Assembly: GCA_013812995.1 (NCBI GenBank)
Contig: JACCSL010001038.1
Coordinates: forward strand, 1-6,794
Reading direction: 5' to 3'
DNA: 6,794 bases
Source of the DNA: Ardenticatenales bacterium
GTDB lineage: Bacteria > Chloroflexota > Anaerolineae > Ardenticatenales > Ardenticatenaceae
The position numbers were made by a program, and so were the translations under genes. This document shows positions 1 to 5,444 of the stretch, piece after piece (position 1 is the stretch's first letter; each line of letters opens with the position of its first letter). The notes beneath the pieces are model-generated. The model was given only the letters and a program-made list of their open reading frames with translations, did no database searches and was not told the DNA's origin.

Positions 1-1119
1 GGACAGGGCAACCGGCGTACCCCCCCCATCGTCCTGGCAGATGCCGAGGGGCGCGTGATCCACGACACACGCGGGCGTCCCCCCGGCTCCCTGGTGAGTG
101 ACCGGATGCTGCAAGACGGTGTCCCGCTCGATCAGGGGGGGGCGCGGATCGGCTATCTCGTGCTCCAGGTGCCTAACCGCACCGAGCTTGCGCCCTTCGC
201 CCAGGGATTTCTAAGCCAGATCAATCGCACGCTGCTCCAGGCGGGGCTATTCGTGGGCGGGCTCGGCGTAGGGCTGGGGCTTCTCATCGCGCGGCGGCTG
301 ATGGCTCCGCTCCAGCGGCTGGTGGATGTCACCCAGCATATCGCCGAGGGGCGTTTCGAGCAGCGTGTTACAGAGGAGGGTACGGAGGAGATCGCAGAGC
401 TGGCCCGCTCCCTGAACGAGATGGCTGCTGCACTTCAGCAGTCGGAGACCCTGCGCCGCAACCTCGTGGCGGATATCGCCCATGATCTTCGGACCCCACT
501 CAGCGTGCTCCAGGGCAATCTCCAGGCGCTGCTGGACGATGTCTACCCCTTGGAGAAGGCCGAGATTGCCAATCTCTATGACGAGACGCGAATGCTCTCC
601 CGGTTGGTGAACGACCTGCGCGAGATGGGGCTCGCGGAGGCCGGGCAACTGAGCCTACACCCGGAACCCCTTGAGATCGGGGGACTGCTTCAAGATATCA
701 CCTCGCTCTACGTGGAAGTGGCAGCGGAACAGAACATCACGGTTGCTCTGGACGCCCCTACCGATCTTCCACTCACCCTGGCGGACCCGGAACGGACTCG
801 CCAGGTTTTGCATAACCTCTTGTCGAACGCGCTCCGTCACACCTCTCCGCAGGGAACCATTACCCTCCGAGCGGCCAGCGCCCCTGCGGCGGTGCGTGTC
901 TCTGTCCAGGACAGTGGGCCAGGCATTCCGGCTGCCGATCTGCCGCGTCTCTTCGAGCGCTTCTGGCGGGCAGACAAGTCCCGCTCGCGCGAGTACGGCG
1001 GCTCAGGGCTGGGATTGGCGATTGTCAAGCATCTGGTGGAGCTTCAGGGGGGTGAGATCGGGGTGGAGAGCCGCGAGGGCGTGGGAAGCTGTTTCTGGTT
1101 TACACTCCCCCTTGCCTGA
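1..1119 (+). CDS. HAMP-type sensor histidine kinase, 5' end outside the window
   Basis: Membrane-bound two-component sensor kinase. The frame is open from base 1, so the GTG at 55 is internal and the true start lies upstream. Numbering from that GTG: the tail of an extracytoplasmic sensor domain (the stretch before it reads IVLADAEGRV, typical of BaeS-like kinases), a transmembrane helix at about 62-80, a HAMP domain at about 80-132, the H-box AHDLRTPLS with phospho-accepting His143, the N-box NLLSNALRH (Asn254/Asn258), the G1 box DSGPGI (Asp286), the F-box LFERFWRAD, and the G2 box GGSGLGLAI at 315-323. All catalytic boxes are intact, so an active kinase is expected. The first membrane helix is missing with the 5' end. 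Kinases of this type usually sit behind an OmpR-family regulator gene, which would be upstream and is not visible. Only 31 nt separate it from the response regulator-cyclase downstream, a plausible phosphorylation partner. The signal sensed cannot be read from the sequence. Confidence 0.95.
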   Translation, partial: GQGNRRTPPIVLADAEGRVIHDTRGRPPGSLVSDRMLQDGVPLDQGGARIGYLVLQVPNRTELAPFAQGFLSQINRTLLQAGLFVGGLGVGLGLLIARRLMAPLQRLVDVTQHIAEGRFEQRVTEEGTEEIAELARSLNEMAAALQQSETLRRNLVADIAHDLRTPLSVLQGNLQALLDDVYPLEKAEIANLYDETRMLSRLVNDLREMGLAEAGQLSLHPEPLEIGGLLQDITSLYVEVAAEQNITVALDAPTDLPLTLADPERTRQVLHNLLSNALRHTSPQGTITLRAASAPAAVRVSVQDSGPGIPAADLPRLFERFWRADKSRSREYGGSGLGLAIVKHLVELQGGEIGVESREGVGSCFWFTLPLA

Positions 1120-1139
1120 TTTCTGATTTAAAGCTGTCT

Positions 1140-1146
1140 AGGAGTG
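1140..1146 (+). promoter_or_regulatory. Shine-Dalgarno of the regulator-cyclase gene
   Basis: AGGAGTG lies 4 nt before the ATG at 1151 and fixes that start. The 31-nt gap after the kinase stop is too short to show a separate convincing promoter, so co-transcription with the kinase is likely. Confidence 0.75.
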
Positions 1147-1150
1147 AACT

Positions 1151-2215
1151 ATGAACAACAGGCTCGAGAGTGACAAAGCCGACGTTCTAGTAGTAGACGA
1201 TACGCCCGCGAACCTGCGCGTTCTGATTACCCTGTTGAGCGAGCATGGGTATCAGGTGCGCCCGGCTCCCAGTGGGAAACTGGCCCTACAGGCCGTGGAG
1301 TCCAAGAAGCCCGATCTTGTCTTGCTCGATGTGATGATGCCGGGCATGGATGGCTACGAGGTCTGCGCGCGGCTGAAATCCAACGATGAGACAAAGGAAA
1401 TCCCGGTCATCTTCCTGAGCGCCGCCGACGAGACGCTGAACAAGGTGCGCGCGTTCGCTCTGGGGGCTGTGGACTACATCACCAAGCCCTTCCAGGCCGA
1501 GGAGGTGCTGGTCCGCCTGAGGACCCACCTGACGCTGCACCGGTTGCAGTTGCAGCAGCGCGAACTCTTCCGCCGCTTTGCGACGACGGAAGTCGCGAAC
1601 GACCTGCTCGAACACGGCTTTGCACTCGGCGGCCAGCATGTGACCGCGACGACTCTCTTTGCGGATATCCGCTCCTTTACCACCATCACCGAATCCGAAA
1701 CCCCCACCGTTATCATCGAGATGCTGAACGACTACTTTGCCCACATGATCGCGGCCATCGGCAGCGAGGGCGGCATCGTCAATCAGATCGTGGGGGACGG
1801 GCTCATGGCCATCTTTGGGGCTCCGGTCCGCCACGACGATCACGCGCGCCGCGCGGTGCGTGCTGCCCTGAAGATGATGACCGCCGTCCTGAAGTTCAAC
1901 GAGGAGCAGGCTGCGCTGGGCAGGGTGCAGATTTCGATTGGCATCGGCATTGCCTCTGGCACGGTGGTGGCGGGGTATTTGGGCACAGAGAGCCGGGCGA
2001 CCTACACCTGTGTGGGCGATACGGTCAATACATCCGCGCGGCTGGAGTCTTACACCAAGGAGGTCGGCCAGCCGGTCCTGATCGATGGGACCACGCGTGC
2101 GGCGCTGGGGGATGAATTTCCGCTAGTGGCGCAGGGAATGGTCCATCTGAAGGGCAAACAGCAGGCCGTTGAGGTCTTTTCGGTTGTTATCGATGGAGGA
2201 TTGCATGTTCCGTGA
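1151..2215 (+). CDS. Response regulator with class III adenylate/guanylate cyclase output domain
   Basis: A cytoplasmic regulator (354 aa) that should make a cyclic nucleotide in response to phosphorylation. Receiver domain about 11-128: acidic pocket Asp16/Asp17, phospho-acceptor Asp60 in LVLLDVMMPG, switch Ser90, and Lys112 in the TKP motif. A charged helical linker (about 129-160, RLQLQQRELFRRF) resembles the coiled signalling helix that dimerises such cyclases. Cyclase domain about 163-347: metal-binding Asp172 (FADIRSFT) and Asp216 (VGDGLMAIFG), and transition-state residues Asn293 and Arg297 (GDTVNTSARLE). Catalysis therefore looks intact. The usual adenine-selecting Lys position holds Gln212 (VNQIVGDG), and the partner position holds Thr286, so ATP versus GTP use is open. 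The gene follows the histidine kinase closely and overlaps the next gene by 11 nt, suggesting one operon. The fusion type is known from cyanobacteria and other bacteria, so the architecture alone is not new. Confidence 0.95.
   Translation: MNNRLESDKADVLVVDDTPANLRVLITLLSEHGYQVRPAPSGKLALQAVESKKPDLVLLDVMMPGMDGYEVCARLKSNDETKEIPVIFLSAADETLNKVRAFALGAVDYITKPFQAEEVLVRLRTHLTLHRLQLQQRELFRRFATTEVANDLLEHGFALGGQHVTATTLFADIRSFTTITESETPTVIIEMLNDYFAHMIAAIGSEGGIVNQIVGDGLMAIFGAPVRHDDHARRAVRAALKMMTAVLKFNEEQAALGRVQISIGIGIASGTVVAGYLGTESRATYTCVGDTVNTSARLESYTKEVGQPVLIDGTTRAALGDEFPLVAQGMVHLKGKQQAVEVFSVVIDGGLHVP
2195..2200 (+). promoter_or_regulatory. Shine-Dalgarno that decides the hydrolase start
   Basis: GGAGGA lies 4 nt before the ATG at 2205, inside the end of the cyclase gene. 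It favours 2205 over the in-frame ATG at 2193 and TTG at 2169, neither of which has a comparable site. Confidence 0.8.
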
Positions 2216-2834
2216 CACGTCCCTGGAGCTGCTGCGCTTCACGGTCGGCCCCTGGCCGATGAATAGCTATGTCCTGCGTTGCCCCACCACGCAGCAGAGC
2301 GTTCTCATTGATCCCGGTGCGGAGCCGGACACGCTGCTCGCCGCGCTGGCGGACAGCACGCCCGTTGCCATCCTGCTCACCCATACCCACCCGGACCATG
2401 TTGGCGCGCTGGAAGAAATGCGCCTACGATTGGGAGTTCCAGTGATGGCGCATTCTGGGCCGCATGTTCAAGGAATGGAGCTACAGAAGGAGCGCACCCT
2501 TCATCATGGCGAGGCGGTGCGCGTCGGGCAACACCTTCTGCGCGTCCACCACACCCCCGGCCATACCGCCGATATGCTCTGCTTTGCGCTGGAAAACGAC
2601 CACCGCTGCATCGTCGGTGATACCCTCTTTGACGGTGGCCCCGGCAAAACCTGGTCCAGCGCGGACTTTCAAACAACGCTCCAGACACTGGAGATGCTGC
2701 TCCTGACCTGGCCCGATGAGATGACCTGTTATCCCGGTCATGGCCCTGCTTTCCGCCTGGGCGACCTCCGCGCCGCCATCCAGCAGTTCCTTGCCAGGGA
2801 GCATGGCAATTTCTTTGGCGACGCGACATGGTAG
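2205..2834 (+). CDS. Metallo-beta-lactamase-fold hydrolase, glyoxalase II-like
   Basis: A 209-aa cytoplasmic metal-dependent hydrolase; no signal peptide or membrane helix is visible. The full metal-binding set is present: THTHPDH (His60, His62, Asp64, His65), His120 in TPGHT, the bridging Asp139 in GDTLF, and His179 in PGHG. The N-terminal PMNSYVL and LIDPG strands and the length fit the small glyoxalase II-like branch, which hydrolyses thioesters or related bonds. It lacks the long C-terminal domain of classical glutathione-dependent glyoxalase II, so that name is not justified. The start overlaps the cyclase gene by 11 nt with its own Shine-Dalgarno, implying coupled translation. A role in turning over a product linked to the cyclase is conceivable only by position: the motif differs from the HxHLDH signature of class II cAMP phosphodiesterases. 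The substrate is unknown. Confidence 0.92.
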   Translation: MFRDTSLELLRFTVGPWPMNSYVLRCPTTQQSVLIDPGAEPDTLLAALADSTPVAILLTHTHPDHVGALEEMRLRLGVPVMAHSGPHVQGMELQKERTLHHGEAVRVGQHLLRVHHTPGHTADMLCFALENDHRCIVGDTLFDGGPGKTWSSADFQTTLQTLEMLLLTWPDEMTCYPGHGPAFRLGDLRAAIQQFLAREHGNFFGDATW

Positions 2835-2902
2835 AGTGGCAAACCGTTTGGGGGTTTTGTCTGGAATACGCCTCACGCCCTCCTGGTGGAGCGGGCAGGT
2901 GA

Positions 2903-2917
2903 AACCAAACATATTCC
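2903..2917 (+). repeat. 15-bp direct repeat, left copy
   Basis: AACCAAACATATTCC occurs here and identically at 3131-3145, one copy on each side of the palindromic element. The left copy is 3 nt outside the left inverted repeat, while the right copy overlaps the right one by 2 nt. This may be a target-site duplication or an outer part of the repeat unit. Confidence 0.7.
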
Positions 2918-2998
2918 TGCTTCTGACGGAATTTGTGGTATGGAAGATTGGGAAGCGTGCCATGCGAGCCCTCACCCCCACGTCGCTTCGCTCCGTGT

Positions 2999-3024
2999 CC
3001 CCTCTCCCGAAATCGGGAGAGGGG
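2999..3024. repeat. 26-nt palindrome within the repeat element
   Basis: The 12-bp perfect arms CCCCTCTCCCGA and TCGGGAGAGGGG are separated by AA. The stem would be very stable as RNA or as a cruciform. Its arm sequence is largely shared with the palindrome at 3039-3068, so the two look like duplicated units. Confidence 0.85.
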
Positions 3025-3038
3025 CACGAAAAGGGTCT

Positions 3039-3068
3039 GCCCCCTCTCCTGACGTCGGGAGAGGGGGC
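3039..3068. repeat. 30-nt palindrome within the repeat element
   Basis: The two 15-nt halves are complementary at every position except one T/G pair (3050 with 3057). The centre is GACGTC and the left arm begins GCCCCCTCTCC. It shares the CCCCTCTCC core of the neighbouring palindrome at 2999-3024. Confidence 0.85.
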
Positions 3069-3130
3069 GGCCGCAGGCCGGGGGAGAGGGCCACCACGCA
3101 GAGCCACCCCTCAACCACAAATTCCATCAG

Positions 3131-3145
3131 AACCAAACATATTCC
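3131..3145 (+). repeat. 15-bp direct repeat, right copy
   Basis: Exact second copy of AACCAAACATATTCC from 2903-2917. It begins within the last 2 nt of the right terminal inverted repeat, so the two flanks of the element are not symmetric. Confidence 0.7.
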
Positions 3146-3274
3146 CATTTGTAAAGCGAAACGAGCTAGATAATAAGCGAGAAAGCTGCTTATAAGCCCG
3201 AGAAATAGCAGGAGTAGAGTGCAAGGTAGGATAAGGCTTGTAGTTTCGCACAATGGCTCCTGTGCAAAATAAAA

Positions 3275-3622
3275 CTATGTCAAGTCACTCAACGATTGAT
3301 AGAGCAATTCATCGGGGCGGCGCAGGTAGTCCAGCAGTGCCAGCAGGGCAAAGAGCATGCCCAGCGCGCAGAAGAAAAGCGCTTGGCTCGCATAGCCCGC
3401 AACGAGCAGCAGCAGCGCGCCGGGTACTGTCAGTGCGCTCAACAGCATCCCGATGGGGTTGCATCGTTTGCGGCGACGTGCCTGGATGCCATGCGGCCCG
3501 CAGTAGACAATCTCCCAGCCCGCGTGGGTGAGTCGCGTCAGCGTTTGCTCCATCTCGCTCGCCCTGATACTTCCCAGCGGGACATGAGGATGGGTCTGGA
3601 TCAACCAGTCGGGGAGGGCCAT
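3275..3622 (-). CDS. Small two-helix membrane protein, function unknown
   Basis: A 115-aa protein I do not recognise. The first 50 or so residues are polar (SEMEQTLTRLTHAGWEIVY, then a basic stretch QARRRKRC), followed by two hydrophobic segments at about 57-76 and 79-98, and a short charged tail (DYLRRPDELL). By the positive-inside rule, the basic patches before the first and after the second helix place both ends in the cytoplasm, giving a hairpin in the membrane. The ATG at 3622 lies inside the end of lipB (22-nt overlap). A GAGGAG sits 14 nt upstream, farther than usual, so it probably depends on translation of lipB. It is the last clear gene of the leftward run. It has normal coding character and sits directly in the operon, which argues it is real. 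Confidence 0.8.
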   Translation of the reverse strand: MALPDWLIQTHPHVPLGSIRASEMEQTLTRLTHAGWEIVYCGPHGIQARRRKRCNPIGMLLSALTVPGALLLLVAGYASQALFFCALGMLFALLALLDYLRRPDELLYQSLSDLT

Positions 3623-4440
3623 GACTCAGCAATAATCTCCTCTATCGACTGCTTCCACACCAACTCATGGCCCCACTGCTCTGCGAGGTGGCGCGCGATT
3701 TCCTGCCGAATAGGTTCCATTTCAAGAGTTCGCCCAAGCTCCGCCTGCATGGAGGTGACGCCACGATCCTCCAGACCGCAGGGGACAATCAGATTGAAGT
3801 CGGTGAGATCAGTGTTGACGTTCAGCGCGAAGCCGTGGTACGAGGTCCATCCCTCGATGCGCGCGCCGATGGCGGCAATCTTGCGCTCCGCGTAGCCATC
3901 CACCATCGCCTGAACCGCCGCACGGTATGTGGCATCCCAGGGCAGCGCGTCCAGCGAGCGCGCCGGGCGGCGCACCCACACCCCAATGACTTTCTCGATG
4001 CGTTCGGAAGGAATATCGTAGCTTGCGAGCGTGCGGATGATCGCCTCCTGCATCGCGGAGACGAAGCAGCCAATGTCTTCCCGCTTGGGCAGGCGGCGCA
4101 GATTGACGATGGGGTAGCCCACGAGTTGCCCTGGTCCGTGGTAGGTCACATCGCCGCCCCGCTCCACGCGATGCACGGGAATGCCCCGCGCCGCCAATGT
4201 GTCGGGCGAGGCCACCACATTGCTCTCATCCCCGCGCCGTCCCAGCGTAATCACAGCGGGATGTTCCAGGAGTAGCAGAACGTCAGCCTCTAGCTCGCCT
4301 GCTCGCTTGGCGGCCACCAGCCGCTTCTGGAGCGCCAGCGCCTCCTGATACTCCACCATACCCAGGTTCACCACCCACAACTCGCGCGGTGTTTCCCCCG
4401 CCTGTGCTTTTCGCTCCTGCCGCGTGCAACTATCGGTCAT
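3601..4440 (-). CDS. lipB: Octanoyltransferase LipB (lipoate biosynthesis)
   Basis: This enzyme transfers the octanoyl group from octanoyl-acyl carrier protein to a lipoyl domain of target enzymes. It is the first step of lipoate synthesis, before LipA inserts sulfur. Family motifs are clear: LLLEHPAVITLGRRG (57-70), RGGDVTYHGPGQLVGYP (94-110), the catalytic Lys187 in KIAAIGARI, His202 in YHGFALN, and the catalytic Cys221 in PCG. The protein is 279 aa against about 210-230 for well-known LipB enzymes. Some of the excess is a polar N-terminal stretch of about 20 residues, and some an insertion of about 20 residues (roughly 157-183) between GVWV and the catalytic Lys. The ATG shares an ATGA overlap with the phosphoesterase stop, and an AAGGTAGAG-type site precedes it. 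No lipA is visible in the window. Confidence 0.96.
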   Translation of the reverse strand: MTDSCTRQERKAQAGETPRELWVVNLGMVEYQEALALQKRLVAAKRAGELEADVLLLLEHPAVITLGRRGDESNVVASPDTLAARGIPVHRVERGGDVTYHGPGQLVGYPIVNLRRLPKREDIGCFVSAMQEAIIRTLASYDIPSERIEKVIGVWVRRPARSLDALPWDATYRAAVQAMVDGYAERKIAAIGARIEGWTSYHGFALNVNTDLTDFNLIVPCGLEDRGVTSMQAELGRTLEMEPIRQEIARHLAEQWGHELVWKQSIEEIIAESWPSPTG

Positions 4441-5444
4441 GTCTCTACCTTATACTCTTCCTTGGCAACCAGCACTTTTTTTCTTTTGCTACCTACATGA
4501 CGTTCTTCGATAACGCACTTCACGATTGTTCCCGGCGGAAACTCCCAGATTTCATCTTCAGGATCATAGTTTTCGGTGGGGAATACCCTGAAAATTTCGT
4601 CTGTAATCCTCTCCCCAACCGTGGGGCGGCTGCAAGGGGTTCCCTCCTCTAGCAAAGGAATATAGATTTGTTCGTACTGTGAAACGGGCGTTGGTTTGAC
4701 CTGCCGCCCCCGGTAAACCGCAGTTCGCACCTCAATGGCGAAGGGCTCTATCTCCGGCATATCCATCTCTCTGGCAATCTCGATGACTCGCTCGATGTCG
4801 TAGGGCAGCCGCACGATCTGGAGGCCGAACGGGGCGGGCACATCGCTGTGCAGCCGCCCCTCCAGAATGACATAGGTCGCGAGCGGCTCGTCCAGCGGGT
4901 TGCCCACGCTGCCCGCATTGAAAAGCGTCTTGTGGTCGAGGTAGAGGGCGCGGACGTACACCGCGTGGATGTCCCCGTAGCCCACCACGTCTGGCTCCGG
5001 CTGCACATAGCCAGTGAACTCCGTATTCGCGAACATTTCCAGGTGTGTCTCGTAGGAGTCATCCATGTGGATGCGCTTGTGGACGCTCGTCTGCGAGGCA
5101 TGAAAGAGGCGAACGCGTTTCCCACTCATCTGGAAGTCCACCACGTTCGGCAGCGCGCCCAGGTAGGCCAGCCGCTCCTGGCCGAGCTGCTCCTGGTTCC
5201 ACTGTGTCATCACGTTATCACTTTCAAGCGGCATAAAATCATCCCAATTGCCCCGAATGACGACCTCGCACTGCTCGCGGATCATATCGACGGCAAGCGC
5301 GGACTGTGGTCCTTTGCCCACCAGATCGCCCAGGCAGTAGATATGCTTGATGTCACGCTCGCGGATATCCGCGAGCGTGGCTTCGAGAGCCGGGATGTTG
5401 CCATGAATATCGGAGATGACCGCGATTTTGTTCAAGGGTGTCAT
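4437..5444 (-). CDS. Calcineurin-like metallophosphoesterase with C-terminal extension
   Basis: A cytoplasmic dinuclear-metal phosphoesterase of the YfcE/MJ0936-like group (335 aa). Motifs: DIHGN (Asp12, His14), GDLVGKGP (Asp40), RGNWDD (Asn66), LFHAS (His115), then YGDIHAVY (158-160), followed by NAGSVGNP (176-183), which fits the group. The usual GHTH or GHIH motif reads GDIH here, so one expected metal-binding His is Asp158. The core ends near residue 240. The remaining roughly 90 residues form an extra region (WEFPPGTIVKC, ending in a lysine-rich KRKKVLVAKEEYK) that could be a small beta-rich domain; its DNA is more AT-rich than the rest of the gene. The start overlaps the protease stop as ATGA, and the stop overlaps lipB the same way. 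The GAGG before the start is only 2 nt away, so re-initiation after the protease is likely. The substrate is unknown. Confidence 0.93.
   Translation of the reverse strand: MTPLNKIAVISDIHGNIPALEATLADIRERDIKHIYCLGDLVGKGPQSALAVDMIREQCEVVIRGNWDDFMPLESDNVMTQWNQEQLGQERLAYLGALPNVVDFQMSGKRVRLFHASQTSVHKRIHMDDSYETHLEMFANTEFTGYVQPEPDVVGYGDIHAVYVRALYLDHKTLFNAGSVGNPLDEPLATYVILEGRLHSDVPAPFGLQIVRLPYDIERVIEIAREMDMPEIEPFAIEVRTAVYRGRQVKPTPVSQYEQIYIPLLEEGTPCSRPTVGERITDEIFRVFPTENYDPEDEIWEFPPGTIVKCVIEERHVGSKRKKVLVAKEEYKVET
5354..5379. repeat. Perfect 26-bp palindrome inside the phosphoesterase gene
   Basis: The left half CACGCTCGCGGAT is followed immediately by its exact reverse complement, with no spacer. In the gene it covers the codons for LADIRERD, about 65-90 nt after the start codon. 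It could be an operator, an RNA hairpin or a chance result of codon choice; nothing else in the window matches it. Confidence 0.9.

Larger units (their letters stand above)
2921..3132. repeat. MITE/REP-like nested palindromic element
   Basis: The terminal inverted repeats are 2921-2939 (TTCTGACGGAATTTGTGGT) and 3114-3132, matching at 18 of 19 positions. Inside them is a second pair of arms, 2969-2979 (CCCTCACCCCC) and 3080-3090, matching 10 of 11. Inside those are two compact palindromes at 2999-3024 and 3039-3068. There is no transposase or convincing reading frame, so any movement would depend on an enzyme elsewhere. Clustered C-rich/G-rich hairpins of this kind are typical of dispersed intergenic repeats in bacterial genomes. 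The convergent-gene location suits such elements and could let them act as bidirectional transcript ends, but no T-run is seen. Confidence 0.7.
2835..3274. other. Convergent intergenic region with repeat element
   Basis: This gap lies between the rightward hydrolase gene and the leftward small membrane-protein gene. Its middle is the nested palindromic element at 2921-3132. Left of it is an imperfect hairpin at 2877-2896 (GCCCTCC against GGAGCGGGC), which has no following T-run and is a weak terminator candidate. Right of it, 3146-3274 is noticeably more AT-rich and includes a 10-bp palindrome GCTTATAAGC at 3188-3197 and a 5-bp-stem hairpin at 3248-3265. No promoter, tRNA or clear intrinsic terminator is visible. 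A weak leftward TTG-started frame (3253 down to 2972) runs into the repeat and is treated as a finding rather than a gene. Confidence 0.75.

Noticed and set aside
55..57. GTG as start of the histidine kinase
   Set aside because: The frame is open back to base 1 and encodes sensor-domain sequence typical of the family, so the gene begins outside the window.
1286..1843. Leftward 185-aa frame opposite the cyclase gene
   Set aside because: It is the antisense shadow of a well-supported receiver-cyclase gene and has a low-complexity, His-rich composition.
2169..2204. Longer hydrolase starting at TTG 2169 or ATG 2193
   Set aside because: The ATG at 2205 has a strong GGAGGA 4 nt upstream, and the extra residues show no family similarity.
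2205..2834. Hydrolase as a class II cAMP phosphodiesterase
   Set aside because: It is tempting beside a cyclase, but the motif THTHPDHVGAL lacks the HxHLDH...N signature of that family and the rest fits glyoxalase II-like enzymes.
2838..2860. Intrinsic terminator just after the hydrolase gene
   Set aside because: The possible AAACC/GGTTT stem is short and the T-run is broken (TTTTGTC), so it is not convincing.
2960..3100. CRISPR-like array from the repeated C-rich/G-rich units
   Set aside because: There are only two palindromic units, with no regular spacers and no cas genes. Nested inverted symmetry fits a REP/MITE-type element better.
2377..3120. Leftward 247-aa frame through the hydrolase gene and repeat
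   Set aside because: It reads antisense through the hydrolase and through palindromic repeat DNA, giving Arg/Gly/Pro-rich nonsense.
3248..3265. Hairpin GCACA/TGTGC as terminator of the leftward run
   Set aside because: The stem is only 5 bp and no T-run follows it in the leftward direction; the T-rich stretch comes before it.
3296..3895. Rightward 199-aa frame opposite lipB and the small membrane protein
   Set aside because: It is antisense to a clear LipB and has no recognisable domain or start signal; it reflects GC-rich codon bias.
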